64,000 nucleotides of DNA from an uncultured Alphaproteobacteria bacterium (GTDB taxonomy: Bacteria > Pseudomonadota > Alphaproteobacteria > HIMB59 > GCA-002718135). Where the stretch lies: NCBI GenBank assembly GCA_902615845.1, contig CACMQS010000010.1:1-64000 (forward strand). The letters are read 5' to 3'. The notes beneath the pieces are model-generated. The model searched no databases, was not told the DNA's origin, and saw only the letters and a program-made list of their open reading frames with translations. This document shows positions 30,447 to 41,032 of this stretch, one piece after another; the stretch's first letter is position 1, and each line of letters starts with the position of its first letter. A program made the position numbers and the translations under genes.

Positions 30447-31356
30447 TATGCATGAAATATTTGATATAAGTAAAAAAGTTCAAGAAGCAATAAATAGAAA
30501 AAAACCAATAGTAGCTTTAGAAAGTACATTGATTAGTCATGGATTACCCTATCCAGAAAATATTAAAGTCGCAAATGAGTCTATAAAGGCTGTTGAAGAT
30601 AACGGTGCAATTGCTGCTACAATAGGAATAATTAAAGGTAAGGTTAAAATAGGATTATCGGAAGAAGATATTCAAATATTAGCAAAAGAGAAAAATGTAC
30701 AAAAAGTTTCAAACCACAATATAAATTTATCAATATTTAATAAAGAAAATGCTGCTACAACAGTAGCAAGTACAATTTCTATAGCTTCTAAATTTCAAAT
30801 AAGATTTTTTGCAACAGGAGGAATTGGTGGTGTGCATCTAAATGCTGAAAATACCAATGATGTATCTGCAGATCTATATGCACTTTCTGTAAATTCAAAT
30901 TTTGTAATCTGTAGTGGTGCTAAATCTATATTAGATTTAAGTAAAACACATGAACTTCTTGAAACTTTAGGAATCACAAGAATTGGTTATCAAACAAATT
31001 ATATGCCTGGTTTTTGGTATGAAGAAACAGAAAATAAAATCGATAATAAATTTGATGAAATTCATGAAATTTCTTCTTTTTTAAAACTCAATGAAAATAT
31101 GGAAAATAAAAAATCAATTCTCATATTTAATAAAGTTCCATTAGAAAAAGCACTTAATAAAAATGACGTAGAAAAATGGATAAATAATGCAACAATAAAA
31201 GCTGATAGAAATAATATTAGTGGAAAAGAATTAACCCCGTTTCTTATTAAAGAAATTAACGAACAATCAAAAAATGAAACTCTAAATGCTAATGTATCTT
31301 TAATAATTAATAATGCGAATTTAGCTGGAAAGATTGCAAAGAGTTTTTATAGTTAA
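30436..31356 (+). CDS. psuG: Pseudouridine-5'-phosphate glycosidase
   Basis: PIVALESTLISHGLPYPEN, NGAIAATIGIIKGK, FFATGGIGGVHLNAE. Confidence 0.95.
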   Translation: MYNSMHEIFDISKKVQEAINRKKPIVALESTLISHGLPYPENIKVANESIKAVEDNGAIAATIGIIKGKVKIGLSEEDIQILAKEKNVQKVSNHNINLSIFNKENAATTVASTISIASKFQIRFFATGGIGGVHLNAENTNDVSADLYALSVNSNFVICSGAKSILDLSKTHELLETLGITRIGYQTNYMPGFWYEETENKIDNKFDEIHEISSFLKLNENMENKKSILIFNKVPLEKALNKNDVEKWINNATIKADRNNISGKELTPFLIKEINEQSKNETLNANVSLIINNANLAGKIAKSFYS

Positions 31357-32369
31357 GGTAATAGCGATAATTTAGCTTTAAGTAATTGAAAAAATTTTTC
31401 ATCATTAGCTTCATTCATCACAAAACAATTTAATGATCTTTTAGTAACACCTAGCCAATCAACAACAGTCTCCCCTCTTGTTAATTCAGAATTTTCTTCA
31501 ACTGTGACATTAACTTCTTTTCCACTAAAAATAGATGGATCTAACAAATATGCAATAACACATGGGTCATGCAAAGGAGTTTCCTCAGTTTCGTATAATT
31601 CTTTATGAAATATTGTATAAAATTCCATTAGTTCTCCAAAAAACTTAGAACTTTTATTTTTATTTTCATTCATTGATTTGATAATTTTTGAATTTACATT
31701 TACCTGATGAGTAACATCTAAACCCATCATTGTTAGAGGAATGCCTGATTCTAGAACAATATTAGCCGCATGTGGATCCACATAAATATTAAATTCAGCT
31801 GAAGGTGTAGTATTCCCTAAGCACATAGCAGCTCCACCCATAAAAACTATTTCTTTTATATTTTCTTTAATAGACGGATTTTTTTTTAAACTTAATGCAA
31901 TATTTGTAAGAGGTCCTGTTGGACATAAATAAATTTGCTCTGTTGAAGATTTACAAGTTTCTACTATAAAATCAACTGCATGTTTTTCTTGAGGTTTATA
32001 ATTTGTATCTATTATTATAGGGTCACCTTTTTTATCTAATCCAGTTTTTCCGTGAACATATTCAGCTGTAAATAATTCATAATGAATAGGTTTATTTGCA
32101 CCAGAGTAAACTTTGATGTCCGTTCTTTCAATTAACGTACAAACTTTAAGAGCATTATTTACAGTATTATTTAAACCACTATTTCCACCGACACAAGTGA
32201 TACCCAGTATGTCAATCTCTTTAGAGGAAGCAGCTAACATTATTGCTACAGCATCATCATGACCTGGATCACAATCTAAAATTATTTTTTTAGTCATTAA
32301 TAAAACTTTTAAGAGGTATTGAAGATCTTTGTAACCAATTCCACTCAGGATATTCGTTGTTATTATCAA
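31353..32369 (-). CDS. Inosine-uridine-preferring nucleoside hydrolase family protein (likely start about 32297)
   Basis: KIILDCDPGHDDAVAIMLA, LCPTGPLTNIALSL, VFMGGAA, AEFNIYVDPHAANIV. Confidence 0.93.
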   Translation of the reverse strand: MIITTNILSGIGYKDLQYLLKVLLMTKKIILDCDPGHDDAVAIMLAASSKEIDILGITCVGGNSGLNNTVNNALKVCTLIERTDIKVYSGANKPIHYELFTAEYVHGKTGLDKKGDPIIIDTNYKPQEKHAVDFIVETCKSSTEQIYLCPTGPLTNIALSLKKNPSIKENIKEIVFMGGAAMCLGNTTPSAEFNIYVDPHAANIVLESGIPLTMMGLDVTHQVNVNSKIIKSMNENKNKSSKFFGELMEFYTIFHKELYETEETPLHDPCVIAYLLDPSIFSGKEVNVTVEENSELTRGETVVDWLGVTKRSLNCFVMNEANDEKFFQLLKAKLSLLP

Positions 32370-33153
32370 TTATATGAATTGTGTAAGCATGTCTTGATTT
32401 TAAACTTGTGTTCTCACATGAATAATGAGGAAGTCTACCATGTAATAAAACAAGTGATCCTTTTTTTACTTCTACAAAAGTATCAGTTTCAGGAAATGAC
32501 TCATCATTTAGATCTATCATTTGCATTTTACCATCTACTTTTTTAAAAAGTTTTCTTAATGGGCCTTTATGACCTCCACTTGCAACTTGTAAACATCCGT
32601 TTGTTTTATTTGCATCTTCTAATGCAAACCAGAAACCGATAGTACTTTCTGGTTCAGTATATAAAAAAGTAGAATCTTGATGGCAAACTACTTCACCACC
32701 TATTTTAGGTTGTTTAAAAATATACATAGACTGAAGTAATTTTGGTTTTGAGACACCAAGTGATAAAGCAATATCTTGAAGTTTTTGTTTATGAGAAAAT
32801 TTATAAAAAACTTTATCTAAGTCGTGCAACGCATGACCGATTTTATTTACAATAAAATGTTTATTTTCTTCTATGTTATCATCATTTAAATTAGCTTTTT
32901 CTTCAAAGAAGAAACGAACTTTATCTCCTGATTCTAAAAAATAATTATCATCATTATGAGCTTGATTGACTGTATCAAAAATAGATTTTTGATTATTAAA
33001 ATTATTATGTTCGATAAGATATGATGACCGTTCCATTAATTCATCACATTCTTTATCTGTGTTGAAATTTTCTATAACCAAATATCCATTATCATTCCAA
33101 AATTTAATCATTTCATCGTTTAAGGGTAGATCGTTTGTTGAAAAATATTTCAT
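32290..33153 (-). CDS. Phytanoyl-CoA dioxygenase (PhyH)-family Fe(II)/2OG oxygenase
   Basis: WNDNGYLVIENF, CHQDSTFLYTEPESTIGFWFALEDA (HxD), PHYSCENTSLKSRHAYTIHI. Confidence 0.88.
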   Translation of the reverse strand: MKYFSTNDLPLNDEMIKFWNDNGYLVIENFNTDKECDELMERSSYLIEHNNFNNQKSIFDTVNQAHNDDNYFLESGDKVRFFFEEKANLNDDNIEENKHFIVNKIGHALHDLDKVFYKFSHKQKLQDIALSLGVSKPKLLQSMYIFKQPKIGGEVVCHQDSTFLYTEPESTIGFWFALEDANKTNGCLQVASGGHKGPLRKLFKKVDGKMQMIDLNDESFPETDTFVEVKKGSLVLLHGRLPHYSCENTSLKSRHAYTIHIIDNNNEYPEWNWLQRSSIPLKSFIND

Positions 33154-33386
33154 TATATTCCTATTAATTTTGTCAAGAATGGTAAACCAACTTTAATAAA
33201 ATTTAATAACTGTGGTATCAAGAATTTTCCAGTTGTTGCAAGGAAGAAGATTATACCTCCAATTATGACTATTAGAATTAAATTTCTATAAAAGTTACCA
33301 TAATTATTATATTGTGATTTGGCTCTTGATCTCAAAATAAATAATATAATTACTATAACAATTAAAACTATTAACAATCGGATCAT
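33153..33386 (-). CDS. Small membrane protein of unknown function
   Basis: 77-aa ORF with two hydrophobic segments in a gap between recognised genes. Confidence 0.6.
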   Translation of the reverse strand: MIRLLIVLIVIVIILFILRSRAKSQYNNYGNFYRNLILIVIIGGIIFFLATTGKFLIPQLLNFIKVGLPFLTKLIGI

Positions 33387-33454
33387 ATATTTTCTATATT
33401 TAGTAAAAATTAATTTGCAATACTAATTATATCTTAATAAATAGTTTTTAGTAG

Positions 33455-33838
33455 ATGATCAGATTAAGCATATTATTTTTATCAATTTTTTCTTTAATTT
33501 ATGGAATTTATTTTTTAATTTTTCCATATAGTTTTGTGAATTTAACTGTTGCTGAAAATACCAATATAGCGTGGCTAAGAAATCTTGGTGGAGCTATAAC
33601 AGGTCTTTTATTTATTGGTCTTTTAATGATCTACTTAAATACAAAGGGCTCAATCAGATTAATTAATGTTATTATTATTACATCCATAATACAAACTTCA
33701 GCTTTGATATATTCAAGAATAGCAAATGAATTTTCCGCAAATAATTTGATAATTATTGATATAACTATTTATGCCGCAATAATTGTTACTATTTATTTAT
33801 TATTCATTTCGATTAGATTTAAAAAACTATTTATTTAA
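33455..33838 (+). CDS. Integral membrane protein of unknown function (four predicted TM)
   Basis: 127-aa hydrophobic ORF, DUF4345-like appearance only. Confidence 0.6.
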   Translation: MIRLSILFLSIFSLIYGIYFLIFPYSFVNLTVAENTNIAWLRNLGGAITGLLFIGLLMIYLNTKGSIRLINVIIITSIIQTSALIYSRIANEFSANNLIIIDITIYAAIIVTIYLLFISIRFKKLFI

Positions 33839-34424
33839 ATTTAAAAAAAATTCTAAGTAATAAAAAAATAATTAAAAGTAAAAAAATTAAAATTAATTCA
33901 AATGATAAAATATTACTAAGTTGAAATTCTTTAATTTCAATAAGATCAGAAAATTGATTACCAATAAATGAAAAAAGAAGAAAATAAGGAGTAAAACCAA
34001 TAAAAGATGAAATTATAAATTTAGTTTTAGAAATATTCAATGTTGATAAAAATAAATTTTGAACAAATAATGGCACCCCAAAGATAAGTCGTAATAAAAC
34101 TAAGTATTCAAAAGATGATTTTTTAATAATTTTATTTAGTTTATCACTAAATTTTTCAATTTGTTTATTAAAATATTTTTTAAATAAATTTTTAAAAAAA
34201 AGAAAAAAACATAAACTACCTAAAACAATAGTTGTTATATTAATTATAAAACCTGTAATAAATCCGAAAAAGAAACTTGATGAAAGTATAATTATTAAAC
34301 TACCAGGTAGAGAAAATGTAAAAAATAAAAATGAAAATAAAAAATATAAAATTAAAGATAATTCTAAATTATTTTTGATTAATAAATCAAATTGAATTAA
34401 AAAATTAAAAATAACATCAATCAT
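33831..34424 (-). CDS. VTT (SNARE-associated/DedA-like, TVP38/TMEM64) family membrane protein
   Basis: LPGSLIIILSSSFFFGFITGF, YLVLLRLIFGVPLFVQNLFLS, FIGFTPYFLLFSFIGNQ. Confidence 0.8.
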   Translation of the reverse strand: MIDVIFNFLIQFDLLIKNNLELSLILYFLFSFLFFTFSLPGSLIIILSSSFFFGFITGFIINITTIVLGSLCFFLFFKNLFKKYFNKQIEKFSDKLNKIIKKSSFEYLVLLRLIFGVPLFVQNLFLSTLNISKTKFIISSFIGFTPYFLLFSFIGNQFSDLIEIKEFQLSNILSFELILIFLLLIIFLLLRIFFKFK

Positions 34425-35182
34425 TTGATAATTTTAAAACCTTTGAAAAAAATAAATGATGTAATAATCAAAGTTAATAAAATAAAAAATATTATAAAGA
34501 TATTTTCAACTAAATTAAATGAAAATTCATCATTAAATGAATTCCTAAAAAAGCTTACAACATAATAGTAAGGATTATATAAAAGTATAGCCTTCAAATT
34601 ATCAGGAAGATAATTTATTGAAAAAAAGGTCCCTGATAAAAAATTAATAGGCGCAACAAAAAAGCTTGAGAATGTACTTTGTGAATCCCAAGAATTAAAA
34701 ATTATTCCTACGAAACATCCAAAACATGAGAAAAATATTATAACTAAAAATAGGTAGTAAAAAAAATAAAAAAAATTATAAATTTCAATATCTATCAAAA
34801 AAGTAAATATAAAAAAATTAAACAATGCTAAAATAATTCCAATAATAAGAGACGTGAATATTAAAGATATTAATATTTCAATCCTATAGATAGGTGCCAT
34901 TAACCAATCATCTAAAGAACCAATTTGTTTCATATGAATTAAAGTAGCAGACGAATTATCGTAACTTTCCTGAGCAACGATCATAATGATTAATCCAGGA
35001 GCAATAAATTCAACAAAAGAACCTGAATCCATAGAAAGTGAGTAATAATTTTCTACTGTTATAAAAACTAATATAAATAAAAGATTTGTAGATAAAGGGG
35101 CTAATAAAGAATAATGATACTCTTGTAGAAATTCTTTTATTCTAAATGCGATTATTGAATAAATCGCACTAAAATTTAACAT
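34421..35182 (-). CDS. ABC-2-type transporter permease
   Basis: FVEFIAPGLIIMIVAQESY, FFVAPINFLSGTFFSINYLPDNLKAILLYNPYYYVVSFFR. Confidence 0.85.
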   Translation of the reverse strand: MLNFSAIYSIIAFRIKEFLQEYHYSLLAPLSTNLLFILVFITVENYYSLSMDSGSFVEFIAPGLIIMIVAQESYDNSSATLIHMKQIGSLDDWLMAPIYRIEILISLIFTSLIIGIILALFNFFIFTFLIDIEIYNFFYFFYYLFLVIIFFSCFGCFVGIIFNSWDSQSTFSSFFVAPINFLSGTFFSINYLPDNLKAILLYNPYYYVVSFFRNSFNDEFSFNLVENIFIIFFILLTLIITSFIFFKGFKIIK

Positions 35183-35191
35183 TAATTAAGA

Positions 35192-36370
35192 TTACTTAGA
35201 AAAGTATTTTTGAACAAGGTCTACCCAAAAATTTACACCAATAGGTAATAAATTGTCATTAAAATCATACTTTGTTGTATGTAGATGAGCACTATGTTCT
35301 GCATCTCCTTGACCAAGATAAAGATAGGAACCAGGTTTTTTTTCTAACAAATATGAAAAATCTTCTCCTCCCATTGAAGGGTCAATATCAGTAATAACTT
35401 TATCATCACCGACTAAATCTTTAGCTACATTTGCAGCAAATTTTGTTTCTTCTTTAGAATTGATAGTAGGTGGATATTTATTTACTAAATCAAACTCAAT
35501 TTTTATCTCTGCACCATGTGCATCGGCTATCCCTTTACATAATTCATTTAATCTTTTCTCTATATATGCTCGTGTTTCTCTTCGAAAAGTCCTAATAGTC
35601 CCACCCATTTTTACTTGATCATCAATTACATTATACGCTGTACCAGCATTAATTTTTGTAATACTTATAAGAGCCTTATCAACAGGATCTGTGGATCTAC
35701 TTATAATTGTTTGAACAGTAGAAATAACTTGAGCAGAAATTACTACAGGATCAATTGCTAGATGAGGTGATGCAGCATGACCGCCTTTTCCTTTTACAGT
35801 AATATCAAATTCATCAACTGCTGCCATCATTGGTCCACTATTTACACCAAACGTACCTAAAGGTAACTCAGGCCAATTATGAAGTGCATAAACTTCATCA
35901 ATTTTAAAATCATCAAACATACCATCTTGAATCATTTTTTCTCCTCCAGCAAAACCCTCTTCTCCTGGTTGGAAAATGAAATATACTCTTCCATTAAAAT
36001 TATTATTTTCACTTAGATATTTCGCTGCTCCAAGAAGCATTGTGGTATGACCATCGTGACCACAACCATGCATCATACCTTTATTTTGAGATTTATGATT
36101 AAATTCATTTTGTTCTGGCATAGGAAGAGCGTCAAAATCTGCTCTTAAACCAATAGTCTTATCATTAGTAACTTCATTACCATCTACCCAAGCAACAACA
36201 CCTGTATTAGCGTAACCATCTTTAAATTTAATATTAAATTCACTTAACTTATTTTTGATATATTTTGATGTTTCAAATTCTTGAAGGCCTATCTCGGGAA
36301 TTTTATGTAAATCCTGACGCCATTCTGTCATCTGACCTTGCATTTGATTTATGCTGTTTAAAATTGGCAT
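35192..36370 (-). CDS. M20-family amidohydrolase (hippurate hydrolase/aminoacylase-like)
   Basis: RQDLHKIPEIGLQEFETS, HGCGHDGHTTMLLGAA, FIFQPGEEGFAGGEKMI, MGGEDFSYLL. Confidence 0.93.
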   Translation of the reverse strand: MPILNSINQMQGQMTEWRQDLHKIPEIGLQEFETSKYIKNKLSEFNIKFKDGYANTGVVAWVDGNEVTNDKTIGLRADFDALPMPEQNEFNHKSQNKGMMHGCGHDGHTTMLLGAAKYLSENNNFNGRVYFIFQPGEEGFAGGEKMIQDGMFDDFKIDEVYALHNWPELPLGTFGVNSGPMMAAVDEFDITVKGKGGHAASPHLAIDPVVISAQVISTVQTIISRSTDPVDKALISITKINAGTAYNVIDDQVKMGGTIRTFRRETRAYIEKRLNELCKGIADAHGAEIKIEFDLVNKYPPTINSKEETKFAANVAKDLVGDDKVITDIDPSMGGEDFSYLLEKKPGSYLYLGQGDAEHSAHLHTTKYDFNDNLLPIGVNFWVDLVQKYFSK

Positions 36371-37002
36371 TATAATATTCCGAAGAAACCTTTTTTATTT
36401 AGTTTTTCTTCGCATTGTTTTAGTTGTTTATTAAACATCTTAGTATTTCTTTCTACATTTTTAGCAACATCAATCAACCAATCTTTACTTTTAAATGTCT
36501 CTTTCGACCATCCATTTTGACCTTCATGGTATGCTAAATATTGATTATAGTAATCATTTTTTGAAATTCCAATCATATTTTCGGACTGCGTTGTGTACCA
36601 TCCAATAAAATCAGTTACATCTTTAAAATTTGCCCTTGATGCATTTTGATTTCCAGTTTTATTCTTATACCAATCCCATGTAGGATTTGTTATTTGTGCA
36701 TAACCAAAAGCAGTTGATGGTCTAGATGTTGGTATTAAACCTAAAAATTTTTTTCTTTTCGGTTTTGCAAATTGAGTAAAAGATGATTCTTGTTTTATAA
36801 CTGCTAATTGGAATGCAATTGGGGTATTCCATTTATCATAAGAATCTTTAGTTGCTTTATACCAGCTTTTCTTTTCATTAAAAATTATGCAACTATCAGC
36901 AGTATTTGTTAACTGATTTGAAGTACATGCATATAAAAATAACAACGCAATACATAATAATTTTAAAAAAATATCAAATTTCATTATAAATCTGAATATC
37001 AT
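36370..37002 (-). CDS. SLT-like transglycosylase lipoprotein
   Basis: Lipobox LYAC; AVIKQESSFTQFAKP, AFGYAQITNPTWDWYK. Confidence 0.82.
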   Translation of the reverse strand: MIFRFIMKFDIFLKLLCIALLFLYACTSNQLTNTADSCIIFNEKKSWYKATKDSYDKWNTPIAFQLAVIKQESSFTQFAKPKRKKFLGLIPTSRPSTAFGYAQITNPTWDWYKNKTGNQNASRANFKDVTDFIGWYTTQSENMIGISKNDYYNQYLAYHEGQNGWSKETFKSKDWLIDVAKNVERNTKMFNKQLKQCEEKLNKKGFFGIL

Positions 37003-37085
37003 AACTTTTACTTATATAGTCTTAAATGTGGCAAAAAATTATTGCTTACTATTGAATTATAGATATGAATGCTTAAATTTCAAAA

Positions 37086-38945
37086 ATGGCAGAAAAAACT
37101 AAAGAAAATTTAACATTTCAGGCTGAAGTCAGTAAGCTTTTAGATCTTGTTGCTAATTCTCTTTATAGTGAAAGAGAAATATTTTTAAGAGAATTAATAT
37201 CTAATTCTGCAGATGCCTGCGAAAAATTAAGATATCAATCACTCTCCAAAAAAAACCTTCTTAAAGATGAAAAGGATTTAAAAATAAATATCAGAGTTTC
37301 AAAAAAGAAAAAAATTATTGAAATTGAAGATAATGGAATTGGAATGTCTAAAAATGAACTGATTGACAATTTAGGAACTATAGCGAGATCAGGAACTAAT
37401 AAATTTATTGAAGCAATGAAAAATAAAAAGAGTAATGATATTTCCGCAATTGGACAGTTTGGTGTTGGTTTTTATTCCTCATATATGGTTGCAGATAATG
37501 TTGAAGTGCTTTCTAAAGATGCTGAAAATGAAGAAACAAATCTTTGGTCTTCCAATGGAAAAGAAAATTATACCATAGAAGATGCTAAAAAAGATAAAAG
37601 AGGCACTTGTATAACTCTAAATATAAAGAAAGATGCAGATGAATTTTTAGATTCATTTCGTTTAAGATCAATTATAACAAAATACTCAAATTATATTCCT
37701 TTTCCAATTTATCTTAAGGATCTTGACGATAAAGAAAAAGAAGAAAAAATAAATGAAGGTAGCCCATTATGGTTAAAAGATAAAAAAGATATAAAAGAAG
37801 AGGATTATAAGCAATTTTATAATAATATTTCATTTAATTTTGATGATCCCTTAAAAACTATTCATTATAACGCTGAGGGTGTTATTAGTTATAAGGCTTT
37901 ACTTTATTTTCCTACAAATCAACCTATGGATTTATTCAATGCTGATAGGAAAAATAAAATAAAATTATATGTACAAAAAGTTTTTATCACTGATGATTGT
38001 GAAGAAATAATTCCTAATTGGTTACGTTTTATTCCAGGAGTAGTCGACTCACAAGATATTTCTCTCAATATAAGTAGAGAAATGCTTCAAAATAATCCCA
38101 TTATTACAAAAATAAAAAAAGGTATTACAAATAAAATTTTAAGTGAAATTGATAGTTTAGCTAAGAAAGAAAAGGATAAATTTGAAACATTTTGGAACAA
38201 TTTTGGTCCTGTTCTAAAAGAAGGGTTATACGAACATAATGATCATCATGAAAAAATTCTTCCAATATTAAGGTTTGAAAATTCTTTAAATGATAAAAAA
38301 ATATCTCTTGAAGAGTACACTAAATTAATGGCTAAAGATCAAAAAGAAATTTATTATTTTGCTAATACTGATAAGGATCATATTAAAAACTCCCCTCAAT
38401 TAGAAGTTTTCACTGATAAAAAGATACCAGTTTTGTTTATGGTTGATGCAGTAGATGAGTTTTGGATTCAAAATGTAAATAAATTTAAAGATTTAGAATT
38501 TAAATCAATAACCAAAGGTAAGGTTGATGTTTCAAAAGTTGGTGAAAAATCTAGTAAAAAAGACGAAGATAAAAAAGAAATAGATAGTAAAATCAATGAT
38601 TTAATTAACATACTTAAAACAGAGTTAAAGGAAACTATATCTGATGTTATTGTATCTAATAGATTAACCAAAAGCCCAATTCTGCTTGTTGCCGAAGAAG
38701 CCGGGATGGATATAAATATGGAAAAATTGATGAAAATGCATAATCAAAAAACTCCTGTTTCAAAAAAGATACTTGAAATTAATCCAAACCATCCAATGAT
38801 TGTAAATTTATCTCAAAATTTAACAAAAATTGATCATAAAAAAGCTTCAAATTTAATTTTAGATCATGCTAATATATTAGATGGTAACATTCTCTCAAAT
38901 CCATCTGCTTACTTAGAAAATTTAACTGAAATTTTTATTAAGTAA
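37086..38945 (+). CDS. htpG: Molecular chaperone HtpG (Hsp90)
   Basis: FLRELISNSADACEKLR, IEDNGIGMSKNEL, GQFGVGFYSSYMVAD. Confidence 0.97.
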   Translation: MAEKTKENLTFQAEVSKLLDLVANSLYSEREIFLRELISNSADACEKLRYQSLSKKNLLKDEKDLKINIRVSKKKKIIEIEDNGIGMSKNELIDNLGTIARSGTNKFIEAMKNKKSNDISAIGQFGVGFYSSYMVADNVEVLSKDAENEETNLWSSNGKENYTIEDAKKDKRGTCITLNIKKDADEFLDSFRLRSIITKYSNYIPFPIYLKDLDDKEKEEKINEGSPLWLKDKKDIKEEDYKQFYNNISFNFDDPLKTIHYNAEGVISYKALLYFPTNQPMDLFNADRKNKIKLYVQKVFITDDCEEIIPNWLRFIPGVVDSQDISLNISREMLQNNPIITKIKKGITNKILSEIDSLAKKEKDKFETFWNNFGPVLKEGLYEHNDHHEKILPILRFENSLNDKKISLEEYTKLMAKDQKEIYYFANTDKDHIKNSPQLEVFTDKKIPVLFMVDAVDEFWIQNVNKFKDLEFKSITKGKVDVSKVGEKSSKKDEDKKEIDSKINDLINILKTELKETISDVIVSNRLTKSPILLVAEEAGMDINMEKLMKMHNQKTPVSKKILEINPNHPMIVNLSQNLTKIDHKKASNLILDHANILDGNILSNPSAYLENLTEIFIK

Positions 38946-39909
38946 CTGAATTTATAATTTTATTATTATTAAAGAATTCAACAAACTGATTAGCAACCAT
39001 TTCTGCTACAACTATTTGTGCTTCATCAGTAGAAGCAGCAATATGTGGAGTTAAAATTATATTATCTAAATTATAAAACCCACTTTCTTCTAAAGGCTCA
39101 TTTTTAAAAACATCTAATGCAGCGCCTTTAATTTCTTTTTTTTCTAGAGCATTTTTAAGATCATCTTCATCAACTAAGTTACCTCTAGCGGTATTGATAA
39201 TTATGCAATTTTTTTTCATTAGTGATAGATGATTTTTATTCATAATCGGATTTCCATCTTTATTAGGTTTACAATGAAAAGAAATTATATCTGAATCATT
39301 AATAATATCATCGATAGAAGAAGAATTATATTCAGGATAGCTATCCTTAATTGTTTCAAAGTATGAAGAAAATATTGAAACGTGCATTCCTAATACTTTA
39401 GATATTTCTGCAACTCTTTTGCCTACATTACCAAAACCTACGATACCAATTTTCTTGCCTTTAATTTCGTTTCCTTTTAATTTCTTTTTTTCCCAAAGAC
39501 CCTTATGAGTTGTCTCATTGGCAACAGTAATTTTTCTTTGTAATGCAAAAATTAAACCAATTGTGTGTTCTGCTGTAGCATTTGTATTTCCTCCTGGAGT
39601 ATTCATTACGATAATATTTTTATTTTTAGCAGCTTCCACATCAACATTATCTACTCCTGCTCCTGCCCTACCTATAATCTTCAAATTTGAAAGAGAATCA
39701 ATTAAATCTTTTCGCACTTTAGTTGCAGAACGAATAATTAAACCATCATAGTTATCGATTATTTTTTTTAATTCTTCAGAAGATAAGTTTGTTTTTGTAT
39801 CAACTGAAATGTTATTCTTTATTAAAATTTCAGATGCAATATTATCTAGTGAATCTGATATTAATACTTTAGGCATATTTAGATTTAATTTCTGAATAAG
39901 CCCAATCAA
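38938..39909 (-). CDS. serA: D-3-phosphoglycerate dehydrogenase, short form (likely start about 39873)
   Basis: VGFGNVGKRVAEI, NTARGNLVDEDDL, LTPHIAASTDEAQ; overlaps serC. Confidence 0.88.
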   Translation of the reverse strand: MIGLIQKLNLNMPKVLISDSLDNIASEILIKNNISVDTKTNLSSEELKKIIDNYDGLIIRSATKVRKDLIDSLSNLKIIGRAGAGVDNVDVEAAKNKNIIVMNTPGGNTNATAEHTIGLIFALQRKITVANETTHKGLWEKKKLKGNEIKGKKIGIVGFGNVGKRVAEISKVLGMHVSIFSSYFETIKDSYPEYNSSSIDDIINDSDIISFHCKPNKDGNPIMNKNHLSLMKKNCIIINTARGNLVDEDDLKNALEKKEIKGAALDVFKNEPLEESGFYNLDNIILTPHIAASTDEAQIVVAEMVANQFVEFFNNNKIINSVT

Positions 39910-41032
39910 TCCAAGGTAAAACTAATTCTACATCTGAAGTTCGAACCGTACCCCCGGCCCATATTCTAAAAGAAGGTGGTGCTTTAGGATATCCATTACA
40001 ATCAAATCCAACATTATTATCAGAGAGTAATTTACATATATCAGCCATTACAGCTCTTTGACCGTTTTCATCTTTATTAATAAACCAGTCTTCAATAATT
40101 TTAAAAGTTATTCCGGTGTTTGAGATATAATTATCATCTTTAATTTCAGATAAAAAGGTGACCCAATCTCTCTCATTAATCCATTCTCTAATTTTTTGTA
40201 AAGAATTCTGGGATTTAGAAATTAATGAATCTAACCCTCCTTGAGAAGAGACCCAATTTAATGAATCAATGATATCTTCAACACATATCATTGAAGGTGT
40301 GTTAATTGTGTTTCCTTCAAAAATTCCTTTTATCAATTTTTGGTTTTCAGCTAATCTAAATAATTTTGGTACTGGCCAACTAGGTGTAAAACTTTCTAAT
40401 CTTTCTACAACGCGTGGAGAAATTGCAATCATTCCATGAGCGGCCTCTCCTCCAAGTATTTTTTGCCATGACCAAGTTATAACATCACATTTATTATAAT
40501 CTATAGGCATACCAAAGATTGCCGAAGTAGCATCACAAATGGTTAGACCTTTTCTATCATCAGGTATCCAATCTCCATTTGGAACTTTGACACCAGATGT
40601 TGTTCCATTCCAAGTAAAAATAACGTCATTATCAAAATTGACTTTGCTTAGGTCAGGTAGTTTCCCATAATCTTCTTCATGAATATTTAAATTATCTAAT
40701 TTTAATTCGCTGATTGCATCGATTACCCAATCTTTACCAAAATTTTCCCATGCAAGAATATCGACTCCCGTTTTACCTAATAGGCACCACATAGCAGCTT
40801 CTAAAGCACCAGTATTTGATCCAGGCATGATACCCAATAAATAATCATCGGGTAATTTAAGAATATCTTTAGATTTATCTATTGCTTCTTTTAATCTTGC
40901 TTTACATTCAACAGATCTGTGAGATCTACCAGTTAAAGCATTACTCAAAACAGATATGTCCCAGCCTGGTCTTTTTGAAGTTGGTCCACTTGAAAAATTT
41001 GGATTGTTAGGTTTAGTATTAGGTTTATTCAT
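39869..41032 (-). CDS. serC: Phosphoserine aminotransferase
   Basis: NPNFSSGPTSKRPGWDISVL, GRSHRS, WSWQKILGGEAAHGMIAISPR. Confidence 0.93.
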   Translation of the reverse strand: MNKPNTKPNNPNFSSGPTSKRPGWDISVLSNALTGRSHRSVECKARLKEAIDKSKDILKLPDDYLLGIMPGSNTGALEAAMWCLLGKTGVDILAWENFGKDWVIDAISELKLDNLNIHEEDYGKLPDLSKVNFDNDVIFTWNGTTSGVKVPNGDWIPDDRKGLTICDATSAIFGMPIDYNKCDVITWSWQKILGGEAAHGMIAISPRVVERLESFTPSWPVPKLFRLAENQKLIKGIFEGNTINTPSMICVEDIIDSLNWVSSQGGLDSLISKSQNSLQKIREWINERDWVTFLSEIKDDNYISNTGITFKIIEDWFINKDENGQRAVMADICKLLSDNNVGFDCNGYPKAPPSFRIWAGGTVRTSDVELVLPWIDWAYSEIKSKYA

